From the NCBI RefSeq assembly GCF_003330725.1, contig NZ_CP030840.1:4030001-4094000 (forward strand): DNA of 64,000 nt. The letters run 5' to 3'. Shown here piece after piece: positions 25,272 to 34,818 of this stretch. Source of the DNA: Acidisarcina polymorpha (GTDB lineage Bacteria; Acidobacteriota; Terriglobia; Terriglobales; Acidobacteriaceae). Position 1 is the stretch's first letter, and each line of letters begins with the position of its first letter. Both the position numbers and the translations under genes were made by a program. The notes below the pieces were generated by a model. That model was not told where the DNA came from. It worked only from the letters and a program-made list of their open reading frames with translations, and made no database searches.

Positions 25272-25861
25272 GATGTTTCATCCTTTTGTGTGCGGTTGCA
25301 GCGGAGCGCCCGACAAAGACAAATCGGCGCATTGCAAAGGCAGAACTAGAAGGAGAAGCAGCAGCGGCATTCACTGCGCGCATAACCTGTAAACCAGCGC
25401 TGCCGGCAAAAAATGCCCGGCACGCCTTGCGGAACAGGCTCGCTACGCCAGCTGCGCGCGGTAACGACCGAGGAGCGGCATAGCAGATCATTTCCTGATG
25501 GAAGACCTTGCGGATGGTCGAGGATATAACAACCGTCGCTACCAGAGCTTTTCACGGTTGAACCTCCACAAACGAGCGGCAAACGCCAAGAATTAAAACT
25601 TACATTAGCCGGTATGGCTGTTGCTCAGCGAAAGGGAGAACTTGCGAGCAGCGAATCAAAAAGTAATTTTGCCAAATTAACGGCTTTTTAGCGTAAAGTC
25701 AAGAAAAAGCTGGCGACTGAAACTACCCCAACTCCCTCAGACTGTCCGTCCTTCTCTAAGAAGGTCCAAGGATCGTGACTGATGCAAAACAACCAATCTT
25801 CCTATATTGTAGGCTCGATCAGGCTGGTAGGGAATTGACGCATGTTACTTGCTGGAAGTAG
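25272..25861 (+). other. 590-bp divergent regulatory region of polyamine genes
   Basis: This gap separates the leftward aminotransferase gene from the rightward Pot operon and should contain both promoters. No gene is convincing; short frames on either strand lack family features. From 25660 to 25740 it is clearly AT-rich against its surroundings, as expected of a promoter or of bound regulators. A short frame at 25782-25838 (18 codons) precedes the first operon gene. I could not name an operator. Confidence 0.35.
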
Positions 25862-26926
25862 GTGCTTTTGAAGAAGCTTCTCGTTCTCACCGCGATCTCT
25901 GCGTTGCTCCTGCTAAGCAGTTGTAAAAGACCACTCCCGACCCTCAGCCTGCTGGTCTGGGAAGGATATGCCAATCCCTCTTTCATTCAGGGATTCGAGG
26001 CGACGTGCCGATGCAAGGTCAATGCCGCTTACATGGGATCAAGCGATGAAATGGTTGCGAAACTTCGCGGGGGGGCAGCGTCGAACTATGACGTGATCTC
26101 ACCCTCGAGCGATGTCGCCACTATGTTGACGCAGTCCGGGTTGACAGCGCCGCTTGACCTGGCAAAGCTTCCGAACTACGCCCAAGTCTCGCCCGTGCTC
26201 ACGCTGCTGCCGCTGGTGAAGAAAGACGGCAAAGTTTATGGTGTACCCCTCACCTGGGGACCAAACCCGCTGCTTTACGACAAAAGTTATTATTCCGAGG
26301 CCCCTCAAAGTTGGGACGATCTTTGGGACCCCAAACTCCGAGGAAAGATTTCGGTGTGGGACGACTTGTCGACTATTTATATGGCGGCGCAGGTGCTTGG
26401 CTTCGATAAGCCTGACCCATTGGCGCTCTATAACCTGAATGATCAGCAGCTCGAACAGGTCAAGCAAAAATTGATTGCGCTCGAGCCAAACATCCGAAAG
26501 ATTTGGACCACGGGCGGTGAGCTCACCAACCTGTTTCAGAATCACGAGATTGTAGCGGCCATGGGATGGCCATTGATGACGAACCAGCTTCGCAAGCTCA
26601 ACTTTCCCATCGGCGAGACCATCCCGCGCCAGGGAACGACTGGGTGGATCGACCATCTGATGATTACAACGGCCAGCGGGAATAAGGATTTGGCGCTCTC
26701 TTTCCTGAACTATATGATTGCTGCCCAGACTCAGAAGGAACTGTCGGACGTGACCGGATATATCCCTGCGAATCCTTCGGCTGCGTCGCTTATGACCCCG
26801 GAACAGCGGCACAACCTGCACCTGGACGATGTCGACGCCTACCAGAAGAAAATCATTTTCTGGCAAGATGTCCCGCGTCGCGCGAAGTACACCGAAATCT
26901 GGAATTCAGTGAAGGCGAGTGATTGA
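25862..26926 (+). CDS. potD: ABC transporter substrate-binding lipoprotein, spermidine/putrescine type
   Basis: The product has 354 residues. A short signal ends in the lipobox LLLLSSC, so the protein is lipid-anchored outside the inner membrane. The mature part begins LSLLVWEGYANPSFIQGFE and contains NYDVISPSSDVATML, YGVPLTWGPNPLLYD and WDDLWDPKLRGKISVWDD, which are hallmarks of PotD/PotF-type polyamine-binding proteins, including the acidic and aromatic residues around the ligand pocket. Start is GTG at 25862 (TTG 25868 is an alternative). First gene of a six-gene rightward operon with the ATPase, two permeases and two flavoprotein amine oxidases. Spermidine versus putrescine preference cannot be decided. 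Confidence 0.85.
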   Translation: MLLKKLLVLTAISALLLLSSCKRPLPTLSLLVWEGYANPSFIQGFEATCRCKVNAAYMGSSDEMVAKLRGGAASNYDVISPSSDVATMLTQSGLTAPLDLAKLPNYAQVSPVLTLLPLVKKDGKVYGVPLTWGPNPLLYDKSYYSEAPQSWDDLWDPKLRGKISVWDDLSTIYMAAQVLGFDKPDPLALYNLNDQQLEQVKQKLIALEPNIRKIWTTGGELTNLFQNHEIVAAMGWPLMTNQLRKLNFPIGETIPRQGTTGWIDHLMITTASGNKDLALSFLNYMIAAQTQKELSDVTGYIPANPSAASLMTPEQRHNLHLDDVDAYQKKIIFWQDVPRRAKYTEIWNSVKASD

Positions 26927-26968
26927 GAGAATGCATGAAGCGCACATCCAAATTGGCCAGGTAGCCCA

Positions 26969-28033
26969 TTGACTCCAGCGCCGCCGTTTCTGCAACTCCG
27001 TTCGGTAGGAAAGATATTCGGCAAGCAGACCGTGCTCGACTCTATCGATCTGAATATCGAAAGTGGCGAGTTTCTCACCATCCTCGGCGAGAGCGGATCG
27101 GGAAAGACGACGCTGCTGCGCATTCTCGCCGGGTTTGAAGAGCCGACCAGCGGCGACATCCTGCTTGAAGGCAAGTCGCTGCTCCGCTCACCTGCATTTC
27201 GTCGCCCCATCAATACGGTCTTTCAGAATTATGCTTTGTTTCCGCACCTGAGTGTCTTTGATAACGTCGCCTACGGACTGCGAGTCGGTGGGATTGCAAA
27301 GCCCGAAATACAGGAGCGCGTCCAGTCGGCGCTTCGCCTCGTCAAGATGGGGGCGTTTGCGGATCGCTGGCCGCGCCAGCTTAGCGGTGGACAGAAGCAG
27401 CGGGTTGCGCTGGCGCGGGCCTTGGTCAATCGTCCCCGGGCATTGTTGCTCGACGAGCCGCTATCCGCTCTCGACGCCAACCTTCGCAGCGAGATGCAAC
27501 GGGAATTGAAGCTGCTGCAGAGGGAACTCGGCATCACCTTTCTCTTCGTCACTCATGATCAAGAAGAGGCGATGGCTATGTCGGACCGCATCGTTTTGTT
27601 GTATCGCGGCAGGATCGAGCAATGTGCCCCGCCCCGCGACATCTACCTGCGCCCGCGCACCAGCTATGTCGCCAGCTTTATCGGCAAGAGCAATCTACTT
27701 CGCGGGCGAGTAGTGAACGGAGTCGCAAATTGCGGATTCATTACTGTTCCGATCGACTCTCCCGATGGGCCAATCGTCCTTTCGCTTCGTCCAGAGGCTG
27801 TCAAGCTGGAGGCGGAAGGTGTGGCAGCCAATCGCATCCGCTTCACTGCAACCATCGAATTGCAGCAATTCCAGGGGGCGAACGCACTACTATCTTTATG
27901 CTGCGATGACGGCACACGGCTATCTGCGCAGACAAGGAGTGTCCTGCAAGCAGATACTTCTGTCCCCGTTGGTTTCACCTGCGACCCACAGGACTTTGTC
28001 CGTGTGGAAGATACACAGGGTGCGGCCACATGA
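26969..28033 (+). CDS. potA: Spermidine/putrescine ABC transporter ATP-binding protein
   Basis: The product has 354 residues from a TTG start. It has Walker A GESGSGKTTLLR, Q-loop in TVFQNYALFPHLSVFDNV, signature LSGGQKQRVALARAL, Walker B RALLLDEPLSALD and H-loop THDQEEAMAM. The C-terminal part (about 240-354) is the TOBE-like regulatory domain of the PotA/MalK class. It energises import together with the two permeases that follow. It lies 42 bp after the binding-protein gene and overlaps the next gene by 4 bases (ATGA). Confidence 0.92.
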   Translation: MTPAPPFLQLRSVGKIFGKQTVLDSIDLNIESGEFLTILGESGSGKTTLLRILAGFEEPTSGDILLEGKSLLRSPAFRRPINTVFQNYALFPHLSVFDNVAYGLRVGGIAKPEIQERVQSALRLVKMGAFADRWPRQLSGGQKQRVALARALVNRPRALLLDEPLSALDANLRSEMQRELKLLQRELGITFLFVTHDQEEAMAMSDRIVLLYRGRIEQCAPPRDIYLRPRTSYVASFIGKSNLLRGRVVNGVANCGFITVPIDSPDGPIVLSLRPEAVKLEAEGVAANRIRFTATIELQQFQGANALLSLCCDDGTRLSAQTRSVLQADTSVPVGFTCDPQDFVRVEDTQGAAT

Positions 28034-28878
28034 AAGCACGCGCCACTCGGTTCATGGTTGCGCTTCCGCCTCTCGGCTGGATCGCTCTGTTTCTGCTCGC
28101 GCCCTACTGTATCCTGCTCTGTTACAGCTTCTGGAGCCTGGGCCCATTTCAGCAGATTCTCCATCACTGGTCGGCCGCGAACTACATCCATCTGCTGACC
28201 ACGCCGGTCTATCTCGACGTGATCTTCCGTTCGTTGCGCATCGCCCTGAGTGTGGCGTTCCTGTCGCTGGTGCTCGGCTATCCGTTAGCTATGTTTCTGG
28301 TGTTTCACTCGGGAAGATTCAAGCGCCTTCTGTACCAGGCCGTCATCATTCCCCTTTGGGTGAGCTATCTGGTGCGCGCCTATGCGTGGAAGGTGATCTT
28401 TGGCCACGAAGGCGTGCTAAACACATTGCTCCTGTGGGCTCATGTCATCCACCATTCGCTTGGCTTTCTACTCTATAGCCCGTTCGCTGTGATGGTGACT
28501 CTCACCCACATTTACACGCCATTCGTGGTATTGCCGTTAGTCGCCGCTCTGGAAAAAGTCTCGCCGGAGCTGCTAGAGGCGTCGAGCGATCTTGGCAGCC
28601 GGCCATGGCAGACATTCCTCAGGGTCGTCCTTCCGCTCTCTCTGCCCGGCGTCGTTTCCGGCGCGACGTTTGCCTTTTTGCTCAGCTTCGGAGACTTCCT
28701 TTCGCCGCTACTCGTGGGCGGTCCCAGCAGCATCATGATCGCGAATATCGTCGCGAACCTCTTCGGTGCTGATTACAACTGGCCGCTTGGCGCTGCAGTT
28801 GCGGTCGTCATCCTGCTGATTGTACTGGCGCTGTTGTATCTAACCGACAGGCTCGAACGCCGCTGGAGGACCGCGTGA
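28030..28878 (+). CDS. potB: Polyamine ABC transporter permease, first subunit
   Basis: The product has 282 residues and six membrane helices (first about 15-38). The EAA loop that docks on the ATPase is visible as PELLEASSDLGSRPWQTFLR followed by LPLSLPGVVSG. It pairs with the next gene to form the transmembrane channel of a Pot-type importer. ATGA overlap with the ATPase gene and GTGA overlap with the next permease gene show strict co-translation. Confidence 0.9.
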   Translation: MKARATRFMVALPPLGWIALFLLAPYCILLCYSFWSLGPFQQILHHWSAANYIHLLTTPVYLDVIFRSLRIALSVAFLSLVLGYPLAMFLVFHSGRFKRLLYQAVIIPLWVSYLVRAYAWKVIFGHEGVLNTLLLWAHVIHHSLGFLLYSPFAVMVTLTHIYTPFVVLPLVAALEKVSPELLEASSDLGSRPWQTFLRVVLPLSLPGVVSGATFAFLLSFGDFLSPLLVGGPSSIMIANIVANLFGADYNWPLGAAVAVVILLIVLALLYLTDRLERRWRTA

Positions 28879-29678
28879 TATCTCGCGCAGGCTCGAGCTG
28901 GCTGGGTCTTTATTCGCTGGCAGTGTACGCCTTCCTGTATCTGCCGATCATCGTGCTGATCGTCTATTCGTTCAACGGCAGCGGCGTAGGGGGCTTTCCC
29001 CCTCAGCATCTCACTCTCGCCTGGTATGGTCTTCTCTTCCGCGACGCTGCTATGTGGAACGCGGTCGAGAACAGCCTCATCGTTGCGCTCTCCGCAGTCG
29101 GTATCGCTATCGCTGTCGGCTTTCCCGCCGCTTATTCGCTCGATCGATTTGAGTTTCCAGCAAAGGCGCTCTTTCGCCGTCTCGTCCTGCTCCCCTTGAT
29201 CGTTCCGGGGATCGTCACGGGAATCTCCATCCTGATGTTGATGGTTGCCGCCGGCGTGCATCTTAGCCTGGTCACCGTGATCCTTGGCCACGGAACCGCA
29301 CTGATCGCGATCGCCACCACCGAACTCTACGCCGGTTTACGCAAGCTGGACCGCGGACTGGAAGAGGCAGCGGCCGATCTCGGAGCGAACCCGCGCCGCA
29401 CCTTTTTTACGATCATTCTGCCGCTGATGAAGACGTCGATCGTCGGTACCGCGTTGCTGATCTTCACGCTCTCTATGGACGAAATCGCGGTCACCTTCTT
29501 CCTGATCGGCCGGGAGAACACGCTGCCGCTTGAGATCTGGTCACGATTGCGCCGCGGAGTGACTCCCGAGATGAACGCAATTTCGACGCTGATCTTTTTG
29601 TTCTCGCTCGTGACGATTACCATTTGGCAGAGGTTAGCGCGGGCTCAGCCGGACAAAACGATGCCGATGGCAACCTAA
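28875..29678 (+). CDS. potC: Polyamine ABC transporter permease, second subunit
   Basis: The product has 267 residues and six helices. It begins with a hydrophobic helix (LYSLAVYAFLYLPIIVLIVY) and a PotC-like NGSGVGGFP segment, and its EAA loop reads LEEAAADLGANPRRTFFTI followed by LPLMKTSIVG. The GTG start overlaps the preceding stop (GTGA). Together with the first permease it makes the heterodimeric channel. The end is followed after 62 bp by the amine oxidase gene. Confidence 0.9.
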   Translation: MISRAGSSWLGLYSLAVYAFLYLPIIVLIVYSFNGSGVGGFPPQHLTLAWYGLLFRDAAMWNAVENSLIVALSAVGIAIAVGFPAAYSLDRFEFPAKALFRRLVLLPLIVPGIVTGISILMLMVAAGVHLSLVTVILGHGTALIAIATTELYAGLRKLDRGLEEAAADLGANPRRTFFTIILPLMKTSIVGTALLIFTLSMDEIAVTFFLIGRENTLPLEIWSRLRRGVTPEMNAISTLIFLFSLVTITIWQRLARAQPDKTMPMAT

Positions 29679-29740
29679 GGTCTAAGCCCGAAGATGAGTT
29701 CAGACAGGTCTTCTCCCCGCTTCGTTCGAACCAGAAAAGA

Positions 29741-31120
29741 ATGACTGTGCAAACGCTGAACCGTCGCGAATTTCTCAGAGCAGCCATGCTCGCCGGCTGC
29801 GGATGGCCTTTCGCTCGTTACCTTCATGCGGCAAGGCCACCTTCGTCATGCGTGGTCGTCGGTGCGGGCCTCTCTGGACTGGCCGCGGCACATCATCTCG
29901 CCAAGCGCGGCTGGAAGGTCACCGTCCTCGAAGCCCGCGATCGTCCCGGCGGCCGCGTCTCCTCATATCGCTTTAAGCAAGCGCCGGAGCTGGTCTGCGA
30001 GATGGGAGGAGAGTGGATCGGCAAAGACCAGCACCACATTCTCGATCTATGTACGGAAATGAATGTGACGCTGGAGCCGCATGCGTTTCGCTTGTGGCTG
30101 CTACTGTCCGGCCAATTGAAGAGCCCGGGATGGCAGTTTTCGGAGCCGGCCAGGACGGGATGGAAGAAATTTGCGGCTGCCTACAAGCATTACGGACCGC
30201 AGGAATTCAGGCGCCTTGATAATTACGACTGGTATGCATGGTTGCGAAAGATCGGCTTTACCGAAGACGACCTTCGCATCAGGGAAATCATCGACAGTAC
30301 CGACATCGGCGAGTCGATGCGCGATGCCTCCGCATTGGTCGAAGCAGAGTCTTATGCGGGGAGCGACTATATGAATCCCGACGATACCGATGAGATGGAT
30401 TATCACGTCAAAGGCGGCAACAGCAGGCTGGTCGATGCGGTGATCGCGCGGCTGCCCGCCGGAACCGTGCGCCTGAACTCCCCGGTGACCGGCATCTTCG
30501 AAAGGTCCGGGATGGTGACCATGGCAACGGCTCAGGGGAAATTCACGGCGGATGCTTGTATCTTCGCGGCCCCCTCCTCCGTGATTCCCTCGATCCACTT
30601 TGACCCGCCACTCCCGCCGGCAAAGCTGGAGGCCGCCGAGCAGTTGGAGTATGGCCGCATCATGAAGACCCAGGTACTCTGCAGCAAACGCTTCTGGCCG
30701 GCGGAGAATTTTGCATTGATGAGCGACGAGACATCTCACGAATACTTCCACACGACCCAGGGCCAGGCGGGTCCGATGGGCATTCTCTGTTCTTATGCAA
30801 TCGGCGATAAAGCGGACGTGCTTGCCGCGGAAGACGAAGCGGGACGCAGGGAACAGATGGTTCGCGATCTGCTCGCGATATCCCCGGACGCGGCAAACGC
30901 GGTCGTGACTACTCACTCGAAGGCGTGGCAGAACGACCCATGGGTGCATGGGGCCTATGCGGTGTATCATCCCGGCCAGTGGTTGACGCTGCGACCCTTA
31001 TTACAGCGGCCGCATGGCAAGGTTTTGTTCGCCGGCGAGCACCTCTCAGAAGACTCACAGGGCTTCATGGATGGAGCAGTAGGGACGGGCGTAGCTGCCG
31101 CAAAGGCATTGCTTGGCTGA
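29741..31120 (+). CDS. Flavin-containing amine oxidase with twin-arginine-like leader
   Basis: The product has 460 residues from ATG 29741; the open frame extends back into the permease gene but that part is unsupported. The N-terminus has RREFLRAAMLAGCGW, a Tat-like signal. A dinucleotide-binding fold follows: VVVGAGLSGLAAAHHLAKRG and LEARDRPGGRVSSY, with FAGEHLS near the C-terminus closing the FAD site as in monoamine and polyamine oxidases. It should oxidise a primary or secondary amine with FAD. In a transporter operon for polyamines, putrescine, spermidine or acetylated forms are likely substrates. Exported location is inferred from the leader; it may act in the periplasm before import. 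Confidence 0.82.
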   Translation: MTVQTLNRREFLRAAMLAGCGWPFARYLHAARPPSSCVVVGAGLSGLAAAHHLAKRGWKVTVLEARDRPGGRVSSYRFKQAPELVCEMGGEWIGKDQHHILDLCTEMNVTLEPHAFRLWLLLSGQLKSPGWQFSEPARTGWKKFAAAYKHYGPQEFRRLDNYDWYAWLRKIGFTEDDLRIREIIDSTDIGESMRDASALVEAESYAGSDYMNPDDTDEMDYHVKGGNSRLVDAVIARLPAGTVRLNSPVTGIFERSGMVTMATAQGKFTADACIFAAPSSVIPSIHFDPPLPPAKLEAAEQLEYGRIMKTQVLCSKRFWPAENFALMSDETSHEYFHTTQGQAGPMGILCSYAIGDKADVLAAEDEAGRREQMVRDLLAISPDAANAVVTTHSKAWQNDPWVHGAYAVYHPGQWLTLRPLLQRPHGKVLFAGEHLSEDSQGFMDGAVGTGVAAAKALLG

Positions 31121-31144
31121 ACAATTCGCAAGGGAAGGGAAACA

Positions 31145-33100
31145 ATGAGCTACAGCGACAAGGAACTCGGAATGGGCCGAAGAATTACCCGCCGGGATTT
31201 CATGAACGGCATGGCAATGACGATCGCCAGCACAGCAGTGGGCCACACGCTCCATGCGCAGGACAGTCGCGAGCCACAAAATACGCCCGGCTACAATCCG
31301 CCCGCGATCGAGGGCCTGCGTGGTAGTCACGAGGGTTCCTACACGGTCGCGCATAGCGTCCGGGATGGCAGTTTCTGGGAGCATGCCGGCGCCGCCGAAG
31401 CCACCGGGGAGAGCTATGATCTCGTCGTGGTGGGTTGCGGCATCAGCGGGCTATCCGCCGCAAGGTTCTTTCTTCAGAGCGCCGGCCCTCGCGCCCGTGT
31501 GCTGATTCTCGATCCTCACGACGACTTTGGAGGCCATGCCAAGCGCAATGAGTTCAAAGTAGACGGAACCAGGATGCTGGGGTTCGGCGGAACCTATGCA
31601 ATCGAGAGCCCCAAGCCTTATAGTCCGGTCGCAAAACAAGTCGTGCAAGACCTTGGAATAGACGTCGAAAGCTTCAGCCAGGTCTCCGACGGAAAGCTAT
31701 TTCCCTCGCTCGGCCTCGAGCCAAAAATCTTTTTCGACAAGGAGACCTTCGGCAGTGACCGGCTGGTCGTCGACCCAGCCCCGGTTTGGGGCGGAAAGGC
31801 CGCAGCGGAGGCGCAATCCGATGCTTGGCGGCGTTTTGCAGCGGACGCCCCGATGACGGACAAAGCCAAGGCAGACTACCGTCGTCTGCACACCTCTCAG
31901 GTCGACTTCATGCCTGGAATGACTTCCAGCGAGAAGAAGGCAAAACTGGCGCGGATGAGTTATGCCAATTATCTAAGCGATTTCTGCCGTGCGGATCCGC
32001 AGGTGATTGCGGTGCAGCAGGCGCTTCCGCAGCCACTCTATGGATTGGGCATCGATGCGGTCTCCGCTCAGGATGCCTGGGGTCTCGGCTTCGCAGGATT
32101 CAACGGCTTGAATTTAGCTGCCGGGGCGGGCCCGGGAATGGGGCGAGATGCCATTCCAAACGAAGAGGCGGAGAAATACTTCTTTCACTTCCCGGATGGC
32201 AACGCATCGATCGCCAGGCTCCTGGTGCGCAGCCTTATCCCCGAGGCAGTGCCTGGCAGCAATGCACAGGACATTGTCACCAGCCAGGTGAAATATGACC
32301 GGCTTGATCGAGCGGGCAATGCGGTTCGGATTCGCCTCAGCAGCACGGTCGTCAAGGTCAAGCATGTGGGCGATCCTGCCACCGCCAGCGAAGTCGAAGT
32401 CTCTTACTCGCAGCAGGGTAAGCTCAGGCGGGTACGCGCCGGCCATTGCGTCCTGGCTTGCTGGCACACCATGATTCCCTACCTGACAACGGAGTTGCCG
32501 GATACGCAAGTGGAGGCGCTCCGTTCCTCGGAGAAAGTTCCAATCGTCTATACCAATGTCGCTTTGCGGAACTGGGAAGCATTTGTAAAGTTGAAGGCCG
32601 GTTCTACATACGCGCCAGGAAGCTACTTCACAAATGTAAGTCTCGACCAAAGAGTCAGCATCGGTGAGTATCATGCGACGACTCGGCCAGAGGAGCCGAT
32701 CGTGCTCACGATGCATCATTTTCCCGGCAGCCCAGGGCTTCCTGCCCGGGCGCAGCATCGCGCCGGACGTGCCCAGCTGTATGGCACCCCGTTCGCCACC
32801 TTCGAGCGGAACATACGCGAGCAACTGGCGCGCAGTCTGGGCAGCGGAGGGTTCGACCCGGCGAAGGACATCGCCGCGATCACCGTAAACCGATGGCCCC
32901 ATGGGTATGCCTATCAATACAACTCCCTGTGGGATCCGTTCTGGTTAGAGGGTGGCTTGCAATCTTGCGTAGAAGCTCGGAAGCCGTTCGGGCGAATCAC
33001 GATCGCCAATGCTGATGCGGACGCGTATGCCTATACCGATTGCGCCATCGATCAGGCTCATCGCGCGATCAGCGAATTGAAGGTAAGCCAAAAAGCATAA
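31145..33100 (+). CDS. Spermidine-dehydrogenase-like FAD protein, Tat-exported
   Basis: The product has 651 residues. The leader GRRITRRDFMNGMAMTIAS is a twin-arginine signal almost identical in pattern to that of known spermidine dehydrogenases. After it come DLVVVGCGISGLSAARFFL (FAD-binding glycines), ILDPHDDFGGHAKRNEF, and near the C-terminus NRWPHGYAYQYNSLWDP and GRITIANADADAYAYTD, which match the SpdH family. SpdH cleaves spermidine to 1,3-diaminopropane and 4-aminobutanal, with FAD and haem in characterised members. The length fits. It is the last gene of the Pot operon, 24 bp after the amine oxidase gene. Its product would feed the aldehyde dehydrogenase and GabT encoded to the left. 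Exact substrate not proven. Confidence 0.82.
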   Translation: MSYSDKELGMGRRITRRDFMNGMAMTIASTAVGHTLHAQDSREPQNTPGYNPPAIEGLRGSHEGSYTVAHSVRDGSFWEHAGAAEATGESYDLVVVGCGISGLSAARFFLQSAGPRARVLILDPHDDFGGHAKRNEFKVDGTRMLGFGGTYAIESPKPYSPVAKQVVQDLGIDVESFSQVSDGKLFPSLGLEPKIFFDKETFGSDRLVVDPAPVWGGKAAAEAQSDAWRRFAADAPMTDKAKADYRRLHTSQVDFMPGMTSSEKKAKLARMSYANYLSDFCRADPQVIAVQQALPQPLYGLGIDAVSAQDAWGLGFAGFNGLNLAAGAGPGMGRDAIPNEEAEKYFFHFPDGNASIARLLVRSLIPEAVPGSNAQDIVTSQVKYDRLDRAGNAVRIRLSSTVVKVKHVGDPATASEVEVSYSQQGKLRRVRAGHCVLACWHTMIPYLTTELPDTQVEALRSSEKVPIVYTNVALRNWEAFVKLKAGSTYAPGSYFTNVSLDQRVSIGEYHATTRPEEPIVLTMHHFPGSPGLPARAQHRAGRAQLYGTPFATFERNIREQLARSLGSGGFDPAKDIAAITVNRWPHGYAYQYNSLWDPFWLEGGLQSCVEARKPFGRITIANADADAYAYTDCAIDQAHRAISELKVSQKA

Positions 33101-33181
33101 GTGACAATGCGGAGCTTCTCCTAGGGCCAAGGAGATACTTTCTGAGCAAGCGACCAGCCAAATGCTCTAGACTAGAGCGGT

Positions 33182-33577
33182 ATGAAACGTCTTCTTGCGC
33201 TGGTGCTCATCCTCGTCGCGTCTCAAGGCATTGCCCAATCCAAGCCGTCGCTGCTCAACGTTCGCAAGATCTACGTCGAAAAGATGGATGACAATCTTGA
33301 TCACTATCTCACTTCCGAGATATCGAGGAAGTTTCACGGCAACATGACCGTAGTGCTCGACCGCTCGCAAGCCGACGCCATTCTCCGCGGCGTTTCTCTC
33401 GGAGCTCAGAACACCAGCAAAGGAACAGTGGAACTGGTCGATCCTTCTGAGAAGGTTGTCCTTTGGTCAGGGACCGCCGGGGATCGCGACGTCAAATTCT
33501 TGGCCATGAAACATGGCGGTGAGGAACAAATAGCCGAGAAGCTTGTCGCCCAGATGAAGAAAGCCATGCAGCCTTAA
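33182..33577 (+). CDS. Small exported protein of unknown function
   Basis: The product has 131 residues. [19 protein letters not shown] is a clear Sec signal peptide ending with an A-x-A-like cut at IAQ. The mature domain of about 110 residues contains [19 protein letters not shown] and a [11 protein letters not shown] segment and appears mixed alpha/beta; it recalls the small lipoprotein-like domains that assist envelope machines, but it has no lipobox. I do not recognise a family. It lies 81 bp after the spermidine dehydrogenase gene; a TAGACT element just upstream of the ATG suggests its own promoter. Confidence 0.7.
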   Translation: MKRLLALVLILVASQGIAQSKPSLLNVRKIYVEKMDDNLDHYLTSEISRKFHGNMTVVLDRSQADAILRGVSLGAQNTSKGTVELVDPSEKVVLWSGTAGDRDVKFLAMKHGGEEQIAEKLVAQMKKAMQP

Positions 33578-33693
33578 GCCACGCCATTGCCTTGGCCGGA
33601 AGAGTGACGGCTTTCAGCGGCTTCGCGCATGGACACCCCTACCTGCTGTCAGAGACAATGGAGGGAATGTTTTCAGCAAGTGGAGAATCTCAA

Positions 33694-34704
33694 TTGAGCC
33701 AAACCGGCCGCGTGTCCCGACGCGCGAAAATCAGTGCCCTTGGCACCTATGTCCCCCCCAAAGTTCTAACCAATTTTGACCTCGAAAAGATCATCGATAC
33801 CTCCGACCAGTGGATCGTGGATCGAGTCGGCATCCGTGAACGCCACATCGCCGAAAAAGATGTTGTCACCAGTGACCTGGCAGTTGAAGCGGCTACTCGA
33901 TGCCTGTCTTCGCGGGGCATCGCCGCTTCGGAGGTTGAACTCATCATCGTCGCGACCGTCACCCCCGACATGCTTTTTCCCGCGACCGCCTGCTTGGTTC
34001 AAGACAAGCTCGGTGCTCACGGGGCCTGGGGCTTCGACCTCTCGGCGGCCTGCTCGGGCTTTGTCTACGCGCTCCAGGTAGGTGCAAAGTTCGTCGAATC
34101 CGGTGCTCACTCAAAGGTGCTGGTCATTGGAGCGGACAAGATGTCGTCGATCCTGGATTATAGCGATCGCACGACCTGCATCCTCTTCGGGGACGGTGCT
34201 GGAGCGGTTCTCATCGAGCCGGCTGAAGAGGGCGAAACCGGCATGATCGATTACTTACATGAGATCGACGGCTCCGGCGGCCACTCGCTTTATATGCCGG
34301 GCGGTGGCAGTCTGAACCCGCCATCGCTGGAGACCATCGCGCAGAGAATGCACTACGTCCACCAGGACGGACAAGCAGTGTATAAGTATGCCGTCCGCAA
34401 AATGATGGAGACATGCGAGAGTCTGCTCAAGCGAAACAACATCCAAATCTCCGATCTCAAGCGCTTTATTCCTCACCAGGCCAATAAACGAATCATTCAG
34501 GCATGCGCCGAACGATTGGGTCTCAGCGACGATCAGGTGGTCATCAACATCGATCGATACGGCAACACTACCGCCGCGACCATCCCGCTCGCGATGGATA
34601 CTGCGCGCAACAGCGATCGACTAAACAAGGGCGACCTGATCCTCATCGCTTCCGTCGGTGCCGGCTTTACGGTAGGCGCTTCACTACTCCGGTGGGAGTT
34701 TTAA
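33694..34704 (+). CDS. fabH: Beta-ketoacyl-ACP synthase III
   Basis: Catalyses the first condensation of fatty acid synthesis, joining acetyl-CoA (or a branched starter) and malonyl-ACP. Catalytic residues are visible: Cys in [11 protein letters not shown], His in [10 protein letters not shown] and Asn in [11 protein letters not shown]; the N-terminus [20 protein letters not shown] and the closing [16 protein letters not shown] fit FabH. The TTG at 33694 has GGAG 8 bases before it and gives a 336-residue protein; ATG 33658, ATG 33667 and TTG 33592 open longer forms without better support. It stands alone between an exported-protein gene and a convergent DedA-like gene. Acidobacteria make much iso-branched acid, so use of branched starters is possible but not readable here. 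Confidence 0.92.
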   Translation: MSQTGRVSRRAKISALGTYVPPKVLTNFDLEKIIDTSDQWIVDRVGIRERHIAEKDVVTSDLAVEAATRCLSSRGIAASEVELIIVATVTPDMLFPATACLVQDKLGAHGAWGFDLSAACSGFVYALQVGAKFVESGAHSKVLVIGADKMSSILDYSDRTTCILFGDGAGAVLIEPAEEGETGMIDYLHEIDGSGGHSLYMPGGGSLNPPSLETIAQRMHYVHQDGQAVYKYAVRKMMETCESLLKRNNIQISDLKRFIPHQANKRIIQACAERLGLSDDQVVINIDRYGNTTAATIPLAMDTARNSDRLNKGDLILIASVGAGFTVGASLLRWEF

Positions 34705-34818
34705 AGAGGGGAAAAAAAAGACATAGACGATGGAAGGCGAGCTCTTGTCTGGTTCCGGGGCATCAGTGAGGAACATCGCCTCACCTTCTACTCAGCCCGA
34801 CCCGGTCTCTAGGCAGAC

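Noticed and set aside
24252-25349. 365-codon rightward frame opposite the class III aminotransferase gene
   Set aside because: The leftward frame has the full set of PLP-enzyme motifs; the rightward product has none and is a shadow.
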